64,000 bases of DNA from Flammulina velutipes. Its lineage: Eukaryota > Basidiomycota > Agaricomycetes > Agaricales > Physalacriaceae. Below the pieces are notes generated by a model. It did no database searches. It was not told the origin of the DNA and worked only from the letters and a program-made list of their open reading frames with translations. The number at the start of each line of letters is the position of its first letter. Position 1 is the first letter of the stretch. The position numbers were made by a program, and so were the translations under genes. The stretch spans positions 62,001 to 126,000 of the forward strand of contig JAALGH010000023.1 of NCBI GenBank assembly GCA_011800155.1, given 5' to 3'. This document shows, piece by piece, positions 34,678-46,669 of the stretch.

Positions 34678-35028
34678 TTAGAAGGTTTCTTCAGAATTCA
34701 TAGGTTGTTGAGCTTTTAGCATATTCAACATATAAGTAGTAGTGATATCAACACTGGTGCCCTCCAATTCACTTGGAGTTGGATTGGGAGTGCCCGCCAC
34801 TTCACTTGCACTTGAATTGAGTGCGCACATCAATTCACTCTGATTTGAGTTGAGCGCATCCTCCAATTCACTTGCAGTTGAATTGAACGCGCCCGCCACT
34901 TCACTCGTATTTGAATTGAGCGCGCGCATCAATTCACTCTGATTTGAATTGAGCACGCCCTTGCAATCCACTTGCATTGAATTGAGCGCACCTGCCACTT
35001 CACTTGAATTGACAGAGAGCACATACAT
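34678..35028 (-). CDS. Repeat-encoded protein (11-residue repeats)
   Basis: A minus-strand frame of 116 codons consisting almost wholly of 11-residue units of the form SELxxALNSNx or SEVAGAxNSxx. It stays open because the 33-bp DNA unit is a multiple of three. It may be part of a larger gene with exons upstream (a hydrophobic stretch near 35240 precedes it) or simply a minisatellite with a free frame. No known family. Confidence 0.35.
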   Translation of the reverse strand: MYVLSVNSSEVAGALNSMQVDCKGVLNSNQSELMRALNSNTSEVAGAFNSTASELEDALNSNQSELMCALNSSASEVAGTPNPTPSELEGTSVDITTTYMLNMLKAQQPMNSEETF

Positions 35029-35040
35029 TCACTCAAAGTT
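34768..35040 (+). repeat. 33-bp minisatellite, about 8 units, 99-bp higher order
   Basis: Units begin TTCACTTG.A.TTGAATTGAGC on the plus strand and repeat every 33 bases (one pair is 34+32). Unit endings cycle with period three (CCGCCAC, CATCAA, CTCCAA or TTGCAA), so the array grew by copying 99-bp blocks. Confidence 0.85.
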
Positions 35041-35043
35041 GAA

Positions 35044-36976
35044 TTGGGAGCGGCCGTGACGTTCACTATGTGAAATAACCGTTTACCAGCTACCGCACCC
35101 TTCCGCAAACCCACCCTATCACTTGATCTCCCCCAAACAATTCTACGTGCGGCCTGACTGATTGTGCTACTCGCAAATCACCGCTCAATGCACTAACGAT
35201 ACAGACGGCGAGTAAGCAAAAGAAAAACAAGTGCGTGAAGACGTACCTGCTGCGCGCCGTGTTGCCCCAGCGTTTCCTACGGAGCTTCGTCATCTTCTGC
35301 AGTTCACTGCGAAGACGCTGCTCCCAGCGCCTATATCTCATCCTCCCACCTCCATTCTATCCGAATCGAGTAAATGTGTCCTGCGTCAACAACGAGCGTG
35401 GCGTGGGTCGTTCTGTGCATGCACAAGATGTCATTTACGGGTTGAAAGTTTGTCCACGAACGTTCAGTTGATTCCATGCAGCGCAACTCCGGATAGAGTG
35501 CGTGGGGGGCACAGCGGACAAAAAATAGATGGGGGAAAGAAAGCGACAGCAGTGATAAGGATAGTCGCCAATGGAGAGAATAAGGAGATAGCGTCCACGG
35601 GCCGCCGCCCAGAAACCTTGAGTTGCTGGCAGGATGGACCGCTATGGTAGCCGCGACGTCTGGACGGAAAATCAGCCACCTAGAGCCCTGCAAGCTATAT
35701 GGAACGTCAGAAACGCACGAACATTAGGTAACAAAGGTGTAAACTCGTGGGTTCTGTGGCCGTGAAGGCGTCATACTAACACGCACTTCTTGACACCCTC
35801 GACCCAGTCCAAGGGCGTCAGTCTTTGGGTGGCAAGAAGTGGTAGAGAAAACTGGAGATAATAATGAACAAGACGCATACCTGCTCATGGTCTTGCGGCC
35901 TCACTGTCCGGAGTTGGTGGATTCTGGAAACGGCACAAGTTGGTTTGCATGATGTATCGGGAGAGCGCGGGGTGTGCGAACACAGCAAAAACGGTGCATT
36001 ACGGGTAGAGGTGAGGTGGCTGAAGTGCTGAGTCATCCCGAAGGGCGGGGAGCGAGATAGAAATCTGGTAGCGGTTATGAGGCAAGGTTCGTGAACGGCA
36101 AGGTGTATTGGCTTAAGATGAGGTAAGTGAAAGTGGTATGAATAGGAAGAATATATCACATACCGTTATGAGGCCTCTGAGCCGAGTCGTTGCGTGGAGA
36201 TGAATTGCACTGTGCACATGAGAGGTCCGGTCTGTAGCGGGACTAGTTCTGTCAATATTCATCTCCTCGCGGCAGGCTGATCCCACGCACCTCTCAGACC
36301 TCCCAGTACACACTCTCAACCCTCCTGTATCCCTTGTTGATGTGCATCGAGTCGTTGTGGCCAGAGACGTGTCGGGTGCAAGAGGTGGACGATCTCGGAA
36401 TCGGGTACACTGATGGGCTCGCGTGGTTGATGTATCGGGGATATCCGACGGCTTCGGCTGAACAGGTTATGTGGCGAGGGCCAAATCTATACCCTCACCA
36501 ACGAGAGTATACATTTGGAATCTATGCCGTGCAATATATTGGGTCCCACACGAGGTGTTGAGGTTGAAAGGTACTTGTTAGTGATACAATTGAACCGTAA
36601 GAACTTCAGCCGGGAAAGGATCATCAAAAAACGTGAGAGCCACGCGAGTCTCGCGCGACCAAATCTGTGTAGGGAATTCAGAGATCGTCCACCTCGTGGT
36701 CGGGTGCATTGACGGTGATGGTGCAAAGGCAAGAATGATCCGATTATGTCATCGTTTGACTGGCGCACGCATAGTCCGTCATTCAATCAATTCGTAAAAC
36801 GGGGTACGGTTTCGAAGTAGTTGTAAGTATGTGGACAACATAATCATTAGCACATGGCACTTTCAACACAAATCGTGAATTGGACTCGTTATGGCAGGTG
36901 CACCGTATGTTTCTTGGCGGTCGAGAATGTTCAGTTCGACGAGTTGACTCCTTGTACTTTTACATGTGCCTTTCTG
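35044..36976. other. No gene recognised
   Basis: Overlapping frames of 60-140 codons on both strands without domain support. Confidence 0.35.
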
Positions 36977-36999
36977 TCATTCCTTTCTGTATTCAACTC

Positions 37000-37449
37000 C
37001 GTCTACTGTGCGAAATGAAGATGTTGTATTGCTATTGGAATCAATGACAATGTATGGAGTTGTATTCGACGTTATGTTATAACCCTTGCTTCCACTGCAC
37101 CCGTCATCTACGAAACTCGCAGGGTCGATCGAAAAAGTCCCGGGGATATATTCCGGTTGTGGCGTGAACGGGCCCTCCGGCTTGTCCCCTACGGCGACGC
37201 CAATGCGGAAGATACCTTCCTTGTCTCTGGCAGGAAAGAATAGGTAGAATTTCCCATCCTTTGTCGCGGCATCGGGTGCCAGGGCTGTTTGGAGACCCAA
37301 GGCACGTCGTCGTGCGCGGACTCAGGATTGGCGGAATAAATGTGGGTTATGAGGGGCTTTGCATCGGACATGATGAGATGGGCATTGGGAGATGTCGAAT
37401 GCCTGAAGATGCCCTTCTTATAAGAATTAGCCAGTTGGTGGCGGCTCAA
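37000..37449 (-). pseudogene. GH43 glycoside hydrolase fragment with frameshift
   Basis: The minus strand reads PNAHLIMSDAKPL, DDVPWVSKQPW and then, one frame over, APDAATKDGKFYLFFPARDK, FRIGVAVGDKPEGPF and SIDPASFVDDG. This order matches family 43 enzymes (beta-xylosidases and arabinanases), where WAPDA, GVA.SD.P.GPF and IDP.F.DDG surround the active site. A single missing base at about 37279, inside the Trp-Ala-Pro codons, breaks the frame. Sequence before PNAH and after VDDG is absent or unrelated, so it is also truncated at both ends. Confidence 0.75.
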
Positions 37450-38517
37450 TCACGAGCTAGGGATTAAGCTGTGGTTTTTCCGGCCTAGGACTATTGTGGC
37501 GATCACGGAAATACTACGTTCAGATAAACCGAGAAAACACTTATCATTAGACTCGCTTGCATATGGTCGGGAAGGACAAAGAGGTGGCCTCTGGTCCTGG
37601 TTTACTTCGACGGGAAGAGAAATCAACGGAGGAGGGTTTGCGTTGAGCCTGCAATCAACATCGAAATCAATGAATGAAGTCGGGCGCCTACTAGCTCTCA
37701 CCAGGTGATGCAGTATTCCATGCCGGCGCTATAGATAATGGATCCACGATGTTGAGTACAAGCTCAAGGATACTCAACCTGCTACCTTCTATATATCAGT
37801 GGCATTCAAAACGGCAGAACGAGGGTGCAAACCTAGGAGGTTCAACCGTTCTGGGAGGTTCAAATATGTATCTTCACTTGATATTCATGAAAACCTGGAA
37901 AGGCGAGACGTCGCCCTCTTCTCTAAGTTCACCAGACCAGCGATGGGAACTGCTTAGGCACTACACTTTTCTAATCACTTGCTAGGGTGTACATCCGAAA
38001 GGCGCGCCGGAGGAAAGTGAGAAACCCATCGGCCACCCCCATGCTCGTCGTCGTTGATATAAGAATGCCGGAAAATGCCGGACCTGTTCCTACTGTAACA
38101 AACACGTGTTATGCACTCTTTCTTTGTTTTACGTCCAGTACTTGGAAAGTTATAGATTATGCTCTGCTTCATAACCACGCCGACACCTCTCGAGATGAAT
38201 CTGTTCTGCTGTCCATTTTGTCTTTCTAAACTCGCGTAATCTGGAGCATACCGGGAGCTCCGAATCAACTCAATATCGAGACGTATTGGTGGCGTCCATC
38301 GGATTGACGCAACTTCTCGCTTATCTTGTTGGCTCCTGGGCTTTGTTACTGCTGCATGACTGTGCAAAAACAGTTTACGTCAATATAGCAAGCAATCCGT
38401 TAGCCTCTTACTCGAAATCGGTGCATGCAAGCCGTATCGCGTACGTCACACTCCAAGCTCTCCAGTCATATAGGTACAGGAACGTTGAATGAAATTGACT
38501 CGTCAACAGACCTCAAG
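37450..38517. other. No gene recognised
   Basis: Spacer between the GH43 relic and the transporter gene; only short chance-like frames. Confidence 0.35.
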
Positions 38518-40740
38518 ATGACCCTTACAAGAACGACAACGCGAGCGCCCACGGACGACAAGCATGCTTCGATGCCGATCTCTGAGCTTGTCGACGGAGA
38601 ACTAGCGTACCAGAGCTTGATTGATCCTGGGAAGACTTGGTACAATAACGCACGGTACTTAATTCGAGCGCTTACCGAAATAGGACTGACTCTTTGCCCG
38701 AGGTTGGCGAAACTCACAGTCTACATCGTGATTCTGTACGTGCTTCCTTATCTTTGAAATCATCATGATTGACACATCCAAATAGCCTCCTGACATCTTC
38801 GACTACGGGATATGACGATTCTGGTATCAATGCGCTACAATCCCTACCACAATGGTTTATCTACTTTGGTCATCCCACCCGATCCAAGCTTGGTTGGATG
38901 GTCGCGATGCTTGTACATTTTCAAGTCATAAAATCGTAAAGACTACTTACTTTTCACCGTATTTAGAGCGTCGGAGCATTTGCTGGTACCTTGGTTTCAC
39001 CTTACTGTGCCGACATGTTTGGGAGGAAGAAGACACTTACCATCGGCAACGTTCTCATGATTATCGGTTCAGCTCTGCAAGCCGCCTCTCAATCTGTTGG
39101 TATGTTCATGGGCTCACGGTAAGCTTCTGATATTTCTTACCATTCGTGATCACTAATGGCCCCGAAGAGTAATCATTGGTATCGGACTCACCTTTGCAAA
39201 CAGTGGCGCACCTATCTTAATCGCGGAGATCGCATATCCACCTTACCGCGTAGCGCAGTCCTCCGTTTATCTTGGCCTGATCTATTCCGGGTCTCTAATG
39301 TTTGTCCGATCCTTCTGCAACTATACATTTCGGCGTGACTGTTCATTTTAGCGCCGCCTGGACGACGTATGGGACGTCACATATGGAAAATGATTGGGCA
39401 TGGCGTATCCCCTCTATAATTCAAACGGAGACACCACTACTGCAAGTTTTGCTCATCTGGCTCATCCCGGAGAGCCCGAGATGGCTAGTAAGTCAAGGGA
39501 GGGATGAGGAAGCGTTAGATATACTCGCGTATTATCACGGAGATGGAGATCGGTCTGTTATGCTATACTAATGACCTTTTACGAACCAATGCTCATCGAT
39601 TTCAACAGGAACGATCTTCTGGTTTCATACGAGTTCGAATTGATCAAGGCTACTGTAGATGTAGAAGGTATCTACGTCGAGCCCTGTGTTTTCGGCGTAC
39701 CGTTAATCACTCCTCGGCGCACGAGGACGGAAGCTATAAAGCTCTGTTTACCGAACGAGGAAACCTCAGGCGCTTACGCACAGTTATTCCTCTTGCATTT
39801 TTCGCGCAGATATCAGGGGTTACACTAGCGGCGTTCTATCTGAACATCATCCTCATTCAAGTGGGTATTACTAAGCCGTTAACTCAAGTACGCACACTCC
39901 TTCTAAACTCTACCGCTAATTGTTAACCCCACCTTAGCTCTTGGGGCGACGACCTTGACTTTCAATAACTCTCGACCCTGCAATCGCGCAAAAGAGATTC
40001 CAGAGTGAGAGGAAGGCGTTTATCATGTTCCTTATCTCTTCTATAACAGTGCTCGTCCTCTTCTCAATGGAGACTATCTGCTTTGCGGTGTATAGTGAGA
40101 CAGGACATAAGGCTGCCGCCAATGCATTCATCGCATTCGTCTTCCTGTCATTCGGAGCTCTGAAGTCAGTCGGTTTCAATGGACGTAAGCATACGGTATT
40201 AACATCGTATTAGCGTGGCGTTCGTCCCATTACTAGTGGGATATACGATCGAGATCTTTCCCTATCGCACCAGAGCGAAGGGCATGAATTTATTCTATTC
40301 AGCGGTTGCCCTAGCTGGAATATTTAATGCAGAGGTGAACCCCATTGCGTTAGGTACGTGTCGTCGCCCATCTGTTTCATTGCTGACGTTTTCTCAGACT
40401 CGATCGGATGGAAGCTTTTTGTAAGTCATCGAGATGTTGTATAAAACATATTATAATCTGAAAATACGTGTAGTTGGTCTACGTTGGATGGTTAGCGCTC
40501 ACCGTACTGTTCATCTACCTATGTGCGTACTGTGCTGCCCTTTATCTGAGTTATGCATGCTGACTTCGACTGGGAATAGTCATCGTCGGGACGAAAGGAC
40601 GTACCTTGGAGGAGACAGCTGCTGTGTTTGACGAGAAATCCGAAGAAGCGCATCAACACAGACACGCAGCACATGAGAAGCACGATGACGACGCTGGAGG
40701 AGAAGGAGACATGGTACCTGATTTACCAACACAATACTAA
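38518..40740 (+). pseudogene. MFS sugar transporter broken by a small inversion
   Basis: About ten short exons read as a hexose/lactose-type transporter of the plasma membrane. It starts MTLTRTTTRAPTDDK, then SLIDPGKTWYNNAR, LTSSTTGYDDSGINALQSLP, CADMFGRKKT (the loop 2-3 motif), IPESPRWLVSQGR (the PESPRWL signature), YTIEIFPYRTRAKG and the C-terminal GTKGRTLEE, with a His/Asp-rich tail ending at 40740. All introns are about 45-65 bases with regular borders; one begins GTCAGT. The only clear defect is at 39938-40026, where 89 bases lie backwards, placing a stop just after the splice acceptor. Apart from that the gene is open throughout, so the damage looks recent. It neighbours GH43 and GH6 relics, fitting a lost sugar-release and uptake function. 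Confidence 0.82.
39938..40026 (-). other. 89-bp microinversion inside the transporter exon
   Basis: On the minus strand this block reads INAFLSLWNLFCAIAGSRV and then ESQGRRP, the TM8-loop motif expected at this point of the plus-strand gene. Reversing exactly 39938-40026 gives an uninterrupted plus-strand frame from the acceptor at 39937 into FLISSITVLVLFS. No inverted repeats flank the block. Confidence 0.85.
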
Positions 40741-40881
40741 GGAGTAGAAGTCTAGGTATTGCACGAGCCAATGATAAAAATATCACTGCGACTTCGGTAG
40801 AGTTCAATGATTCTCATCCATGCGTTGAACGAGCCCCACGGACAATTCTACGGGCTGGTAATAACATATCTTTCGAACCAT

Positions 40882-42516
40882 CTAACCCAATACCATCCGA
40901 TGAGACCATCCACCGGGGCCCAGAAGCTTTCCATTCAACTCAACATGCCTCTTCGCCGTCATCATCTCTATCTCCCTCTCATGAGAGAAAAGCAAGACCT
41001 TATACCTTCGTCTACCCTCCGGCCGTGAGCCCGGGAGCTCAGCAAAATCGACATTCTCGCTTGGGTGCGCAATGTTATGGCTAGTTGTCCAAGAGTAAGT
41101 AAATGCTTGATCCAACGCAGATAAATTTGAACTTACACGTCAAGGCAATGATTCACGACCTGATATCTTCGCCGACCACCCGGAGTATCAGCAGGCCGAT
41201 CCCGACATCCAACACACTCGTAGAGGAAATCGACAGTCGGAGATTCGACAGCGAAGAACCCATCGGGCGTGGAGCCGTCCTCGCTTACTCTGATGATCTC
41301 CGTGTTCAAAGTAGTGATACTTGAAGATATGTGCAACCTATGCTCACTTTTAACGACTGGCAAGCAGAAAAGCGAAACCAAACTTACACAAACTCTCCAG
41401 TGCATCATATCCCTATCCGGTGTATCGTCGGAAATCCCCTCACCCACTTCGTGCATAACTGGGCAGGTGCGACATTCAAACAACGTTGGTGTGGCGTCCA
41501 TGTCCGCTACAGTCGCCGTGTCCGCATCAAGCCCAGCCAAGCCAATCACTTTTGTCACAATTTCTTCCATCACCTCGTCCTTCCTCAGGACTTTATCTCC
41601 ACGCCACGGAACTCCCCCATGATAGAACCTCCCTGACCTTGTACATCCATCCAAATCCAGCGCTCGATCCGAAACGTCATCGCGCTTGCCGTCGACTAGG
41701 CCAGCAACGCAGCAGCTGTGTGTCATGTACTCCGGGAACCACAACGGCGAGCCAATGGGTGGTGCTTTCTTCCTCTTGCGACTAGCTCCGGGATTTAGAT
41801 CGACACTGCAGAAGTCCGTACAAATAAACACGTTCTTGGCGAGATGTAGGAAGCCATATGCCACCTGCCCCGTTCCCGGCCCCGTTGGGATCTCCCTCCC
41901 CGCAACACTGCACATCCGTCTGTACAGCTGGACTCGCCAGCGAAGGCAGAGCTTGTCCATCTTCCGCATGTCGAAATCGTGCGAATAGACAGAGCGATGA
42001 TCTGGCCTCTCTAGGATTTCTTTGACGTGCGGGAATTCGCAAAAGTCGGCTATTGTAGGCAGGTATTTGGGAAGCGGCATGGGTTGTCGGGCTTTCCACT
42101 TCCTGAGGGCCACGCTCGCGTAGAGCTTTCGCTGATTGACGGTCATTAAGTGCCTCTTGAATTTCCGGGCCTCTCGAACTTGTTCGGCGAAGCGGATTAC
42201 GTCTGCACGGACCTTGTCCCATCCTATAATCACGTCAATTAGGGGGAAGAGCGGGAGTATCAAAGGCTTACCGCGATCGGTGAGTGTCGCAGTACCTTTC
42301 ACACCAGAATGTGTGGAAAAATCAAAGAACATGTCGAGATCCTCCATCGCTTCGAGATCTTCCTGGTATCCTAGGGCAGCTAGTCGATCCCATATGCTAT
42401 GCAATACATCAGTCCAATGCATCGTCCGCGAAGTGTTTAACTTACGCTTCGCGGTTGATATCCTCAACCAAGCACGAGGTATCGGCAGCGACGACACGCG
42501 CAATACATTGAAATGT
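40882..42516 (-). pseudogene. F-box-family protein, 5'-truncated (C-terminal part)
   Basis: Four exons on the minus strand. The first (to 42516, after acceptor TTAG) reads CIARVVAADTSCLVEDINRE; a 50-base intron leads to IWDRLAALGYQEDLEAMEDL. A long exon follows, with FVCEFPHV-type and NVFICTDFCSV segments and a Cys pair FECRTCPVM; an intron leads to VAHISSSI and a last one to HNIAHPSENVDF, ending at 40882. This matches the C-terminal half of the same basidiomycete family as the gene at 25548. The F-box and N-terminal Cys-rich part are not found upstream, where a tRNA synthetase relic lies. The two genes overlap in one exon, so they are different paralogues. Confidence 0.6.
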
Positions 42517-42737
42517 CTAATCTGCACTGATAGTGCTAGGCTTATCCCGATTCGTTGCTTTACGGTTTAGATTGACGGGTAGGGGTCGGATCGACCCATG
42601 ATACTCGTACATTGTCAAGCGAGCTTCATTATGCTAACGGAATTCTTGAGTGAACCGCCTTCTTATCAGACACGACGAGGTATTACGACGAACAATTATG
42701 AATACTCCCATCCTCCTCCTCCTCGAGACAGTATCGC

Positions 42738-44060
42738 CTACTCAATAGCCTGTTTCCCATCGTAGGCTGGCAACCTCTCGCACGCTTGAGTCCAATCAAT
42801 CGTGTTCTCACACAAATACGTGACCGGACGTCGCAATGACTTCGTCAACAGACCCAATACATTGATCCATAGTATCTCGCTCTCTGCCGACGGGGGATCA
42901 TCAGCAAACGGAACGGAAAGATGCATCCCTGACTCACCGCAAACTTCAAAGTTGCGGTCTTATTTTGTATAGCTATTCTTAAGTTGCAACCCCCGCAAAG
43001 AGAGAGGAGTAGAACACACACATGCAAAGTCAACAGTGATACCGTAGGGAGTTCCGAGCTCGTCGTTCCGTGCATAGCGCCTGCCAATAGAGACGCTCGA
43101 ATCATCGACTCTCGAGAACACACCAGCTCGACGCAATTTGGCGGCTGTTAGGAAGTTAGATCAACTAGCCCATATGTCCCGCGTAGATAACGTACATATC
43201 TCTGGAACCAAGGGGTCGAATTCATCCTTGGCTGACAGATGGCAGATGCTACCAGTGGATGCAGAGATAAGACCTGTCATATCGGTAGGTCAATGAATTC
43301 ATCTCGGACCTTGATTTAGAACGACTTACACCACGCTCGACGTCTTGCTCCCTGCTCCAGAAGTTGTGCTCCAACAATGAATGAAGAATTCGTCCAAGGC
43401 CAAAGGATGGCTCAATGACGTTAGGAGTGAACTCTCGGGCTAGAAGAATTTCGGAAATTAATGATACGTCACAGGAAGTGCGTTCGGAATGCTTACTGGT
43501 CTGCTTCAGTGTTTTCTTCTCAATGGTCCCGAACTCGGGGGTGACGTCAAATGTCTTGCCTTCTGGAGTGGATACCGTTGCGTTACTATTATGTGAGATG
43601 GTTAGTATGATTCCGACGAGGAGATGGCTACATACCCCTTGGCGAGATCCTTCTTGATTTTCAGTAATTCCGGCTCGTCGAGGTTTTCGATGTGTTTCAG
43701 GAATATAGCAGTGTCGCCTTTAGCTTCTTGTTGACCTCTGCGACCTCCCTCTCGGTGACGATAGGGTCCTTCAGGAACTGGCGTACAACCAACGGATGTC
43801 CAATCTTCTTCGAATGCACGGTCAGATCATAAGCAGCTCGATCGGCACAACCAACACATTCCGTCCATCCATACGAGTTTTCAACCTCCGCGTCCCAGCA
43901 GTCGGTAGCATAGTGGGCCATTTCATTTGCCATATGCCGACGGAATCGCAGGCGAGTGGGGTTGATGCCAATCTTGAGCAGGAACCGGTATATCCGGACC
44001 ATGAAGTACGCGAGAGTCTCGTTGGTGCGATTTGAGTAGTTGATTCTGTTGAGTGTCAGA
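42738..44060 (-). pseudogene. Glycyl-tRNA synthetase relic
   Basis: The minus strand reads [117 protein letters not shown] and ends IDWTQACERLPAYDG at 42738. These are diagnostic of the eukaryotic class II enzyme that charges tRNA-Gly. Frames change at least three times: near 43735, in the segment after GVLSLHPLVA near 43245 (about 13 bases lost) and near 42795. The N-terminal third is missing. The functional copy must be elsewhere in the genome. Confidence 0.85.
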
Positions 44061-44990
44061 ATACGCTCATCCAGTTTACGCTGACTGACCTGGAGGTCCC
44101 CAGCGTGCTTTTTCGCCAGTTTCAAAGTCATTGCTTGGGAATCGAAATTTTCTTGAAGAATCTATGAAACAGGATACAAGTGTGGTGACTAGGTGTAGGC
44201 ACATGCACTTACACTAAACTGATTTGCGTGACCGAATATCCTGAGGAGATGATTTAGTACCAAGAGAGGTCGTTCGACAAACTCGGACTGTGCTTCAACG
44301 ATCTCCTTCTTGAGTTTGAGAGTTTCGGATTTGAAGCTTGTCTTGCACTTGCTTGAATTTATTGGTCTCTGCAATGCATGCGCACTTGGCCTCTTGAACG
44401 TCGGTTTCCAATCGTGATATCATCTGACGAGACTGTTCGACGTTAGTAAGGTACCATGAGCGTCGGAAGGTGAAGGAGCAGAAAAGACCTACGAGCTACT
44501 GAGCGATGTATTCCTCTCGTTCAATGCCTGCCTGAATCTTCTCGGAGCTGACGTGGACCTTGCTCTCAGCCGTCGAAAGCTTTGACGAGAGTCTACTCGC
44601 TAGTCAGTGAATGGATGAAAATGGCAAGAGGATGAACATACTCTCGAGTCTTGTTCTCCCATTCCTTCATTTTGCCGGATTCAAAGTCGCCGAATCTGTG
44701 GGATTATGAGAATGACAGACATCCAGCTATAGGGATCCCGTACTTCGTTTTAAGGGTGGCCAATTCGAGGTCCTTGGTATCCAACGTGTTCTGCATTTCG
44801 TTCGCTCTGGGCGGTATTAAGTAACATTGAGCTGAAAAAGTCAATGGGGAACTCACCTGTCGTCAGATTCTCTGATCCTGCTTGACATGTTTGCACTCTC
44901 GAGCATGATGTCGAAGCTTTCTCCCTCGCGCTTCGCTAATTTGTCCGCGAGCTCTTCAACCTTCACCTCTGCGCTCGATCAACATCAGTG
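44061..44990 (-). pseudogene. Coiled-coil gene, C-terminal fragment
   Basis: Spliced minus-strand exons give heptad-rich sequence: EVKVEELADKLAKREGESFD, ANEMQNTLDTKDLELATLK, FGDFESGKMKEWENK, SSKLSTAESKVHVSSEKI, SRLETDVQEAKCACIAETNK and TLKLKKEIVEAQSEF. An in-frame stop follows EREEYIAQ and a frame change occurs near 44350, so the copy is dead. It runs straight into the GlyRS relic near 44060. Protein identity unknown. Confidence 0.6.
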
Positions 44991-45341
44991 AAGGGCTCGA
45001 AACCTATCGTACGGAGGACAACAGCGACCAGACGAGACCACTGCCAACATGGTCCAGCAAACACAATAATCTGCACGAATGACGACGGTATGGCCAAGGC
45101 CCTCCGTTGCTTTTGAGCGCGGTAGTCCCGCTGGGTAATTGTTCCTTCAGCGTCAGTTCAAAAGTCGTAGTTTGGAACACGACGTCCACTCCGAAGGACG
45201 GTGTACCGAGATGGGAATGGGCTTTCCACAGGCAGTAGAGATTTGGCTAAGTATGGGTCAGTGGATGCTGGTAGCGACCAGGCAGCAAGGCAGTTCATGA
45301 GATCCAGATTCTGTGAGTACCGGGATTTTGTTCGATGCAAT

Positions 45342-46265
45342 CTACATGATCATCAGATGTCCAGACTGCATACCGGAAAGCTCAGGGGGAGTACATGAGT
45401 CAAGGCCTTTAGACCACGGCCTCCGCCAGAAACCCCTATTGTATTCCTCGAAGTAGCGCCTTCTGACCCGAGGGAAGCCATAGTCCAACACATACCATTG
45501 CTTCTCTCGCGTCGGGTTCTCGATTCTGAACGCGAGAGTAGCCAGCTCGAACGATGGTGAAGTTAACGCCTTGTCCAAAAGATGGAGAGCAGCGAGCAGT
45601 TTGTCATCGATGGGTTTCTCCAGGAAACGGATGAGATTTATCCTAATGTCGCGTAGGGAATGCGATTGATTTGTAGGGTTTTGGCGTAGCATGTGATAGT
45701 GTCAATGTCAACGACTGTTTCCTCAAAACTGTAAACAGACAGAGGTATCTGGAATTCGAAAACTCGGAGACGGAAGGTAGGGAGATGATATCTCGCGGGG
45801 TGGGGTGACTGGAAGATCGAGGGTTAGATCGTTGCAGGCTGTTTGAAGAAAGAAGACGAACTTACTCCTTGGTTAGCATCTGATATACATGTCCATCGAT
45901 GGATATCAGAGGAAGAGAGCCGTGAGGGATGAGGAGATTGCGTCCAAGTACAACGGCGGCGTCCAAGGGAGGTGTAGTTCCTGCATGCACGTTGCCTGTG
46001 ATAGTAGACGTTCTTAACGAGCATCTTTGAGAATGGAAGAGGAACTGATAATTAATGTGAGGATTAGTGCTGCGATGGCTGGTACACCGTTGATGCAGGC
46101 TGCTATACCCTACGTAGAAATCTTGACTTTTTGGAAGCGGTGCGTGCGGATTAGAGGGAGGAAAGCAGCGCATGCCAGAGCGAGTGAAGATAGCTTGTCG
46201 GCTGTCTCAGGAAGCGCGACGAGCTCATTGAAAATGAGTTGTTTTATTTCAGTTAGTAACGTCAT
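45342..46265 (-). CDS. F-box-like gene, uncertain integrity
   Basis: Exon 1 from 46265 reads MTLLTEIKQLIFNELVALPE then SLALACAAFLPLIRTHRF, a recognisable F-box. Downstream minus-strand frames give a leucine-rich style stretch (LLAALHLLDKALTSPSFELA) and WYVLDYGFPRVRRRYFEEYN. I could not join all exons in one frame, so it may be intact with exons I missed, or decayed. Confidence 0.4.
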
Positions 46266-46669
46266 GATGGTAAGAGGCAAGAGGCGATATCCATCTTTGC
46301 CTCTTACCACCATCACCCACGGGACGTACACATAGTAATGTCTCCCTACATCAGACAGCTGGCGACGTCACCTCTCCGTCAAGAAATGAGCGCTCTGGAA
46401 CATTCCTCGGCAGCGTGGCCAATCCATCCATCGCGAGTCGTTGGGGACACCTAGGACGGGCAGGACGCACCAACAGGGACAACGACAGTCGCATCCGACA
46501 GGGTTTGCAAGATCTTCGCAGACGCCGAAGCACCAGCCGCGGCTTTCGATGTCAGGCCTGCAGTCTCCTGCAAGAGGCGAATTCGTGAACGGTGAGCTCG
46601 ACTTTGGGGCCCTAAGTTTAGCTGCTCATCATCCATGTAGACAAAGAGAACACGTCGCAGGACCAGCAA

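Noticed and set aside
39934..40179. Separate minus-strand gene inside the transporter
   Set aside because: Its only meaningful part is the inverted 89-bp transporter block; the rest is antisense to plus-strand exons.
25548..42516. The N-terminal F-box gene (25.5 kb) and C-terminal F-box-family gene (42.5 kb) as halves of one gene split by a 16-kb inversion
   Set aside because: The last exon of the first and the first exon of the second cover the same part of the protein with different sequence, so they are two truncated paralogues.
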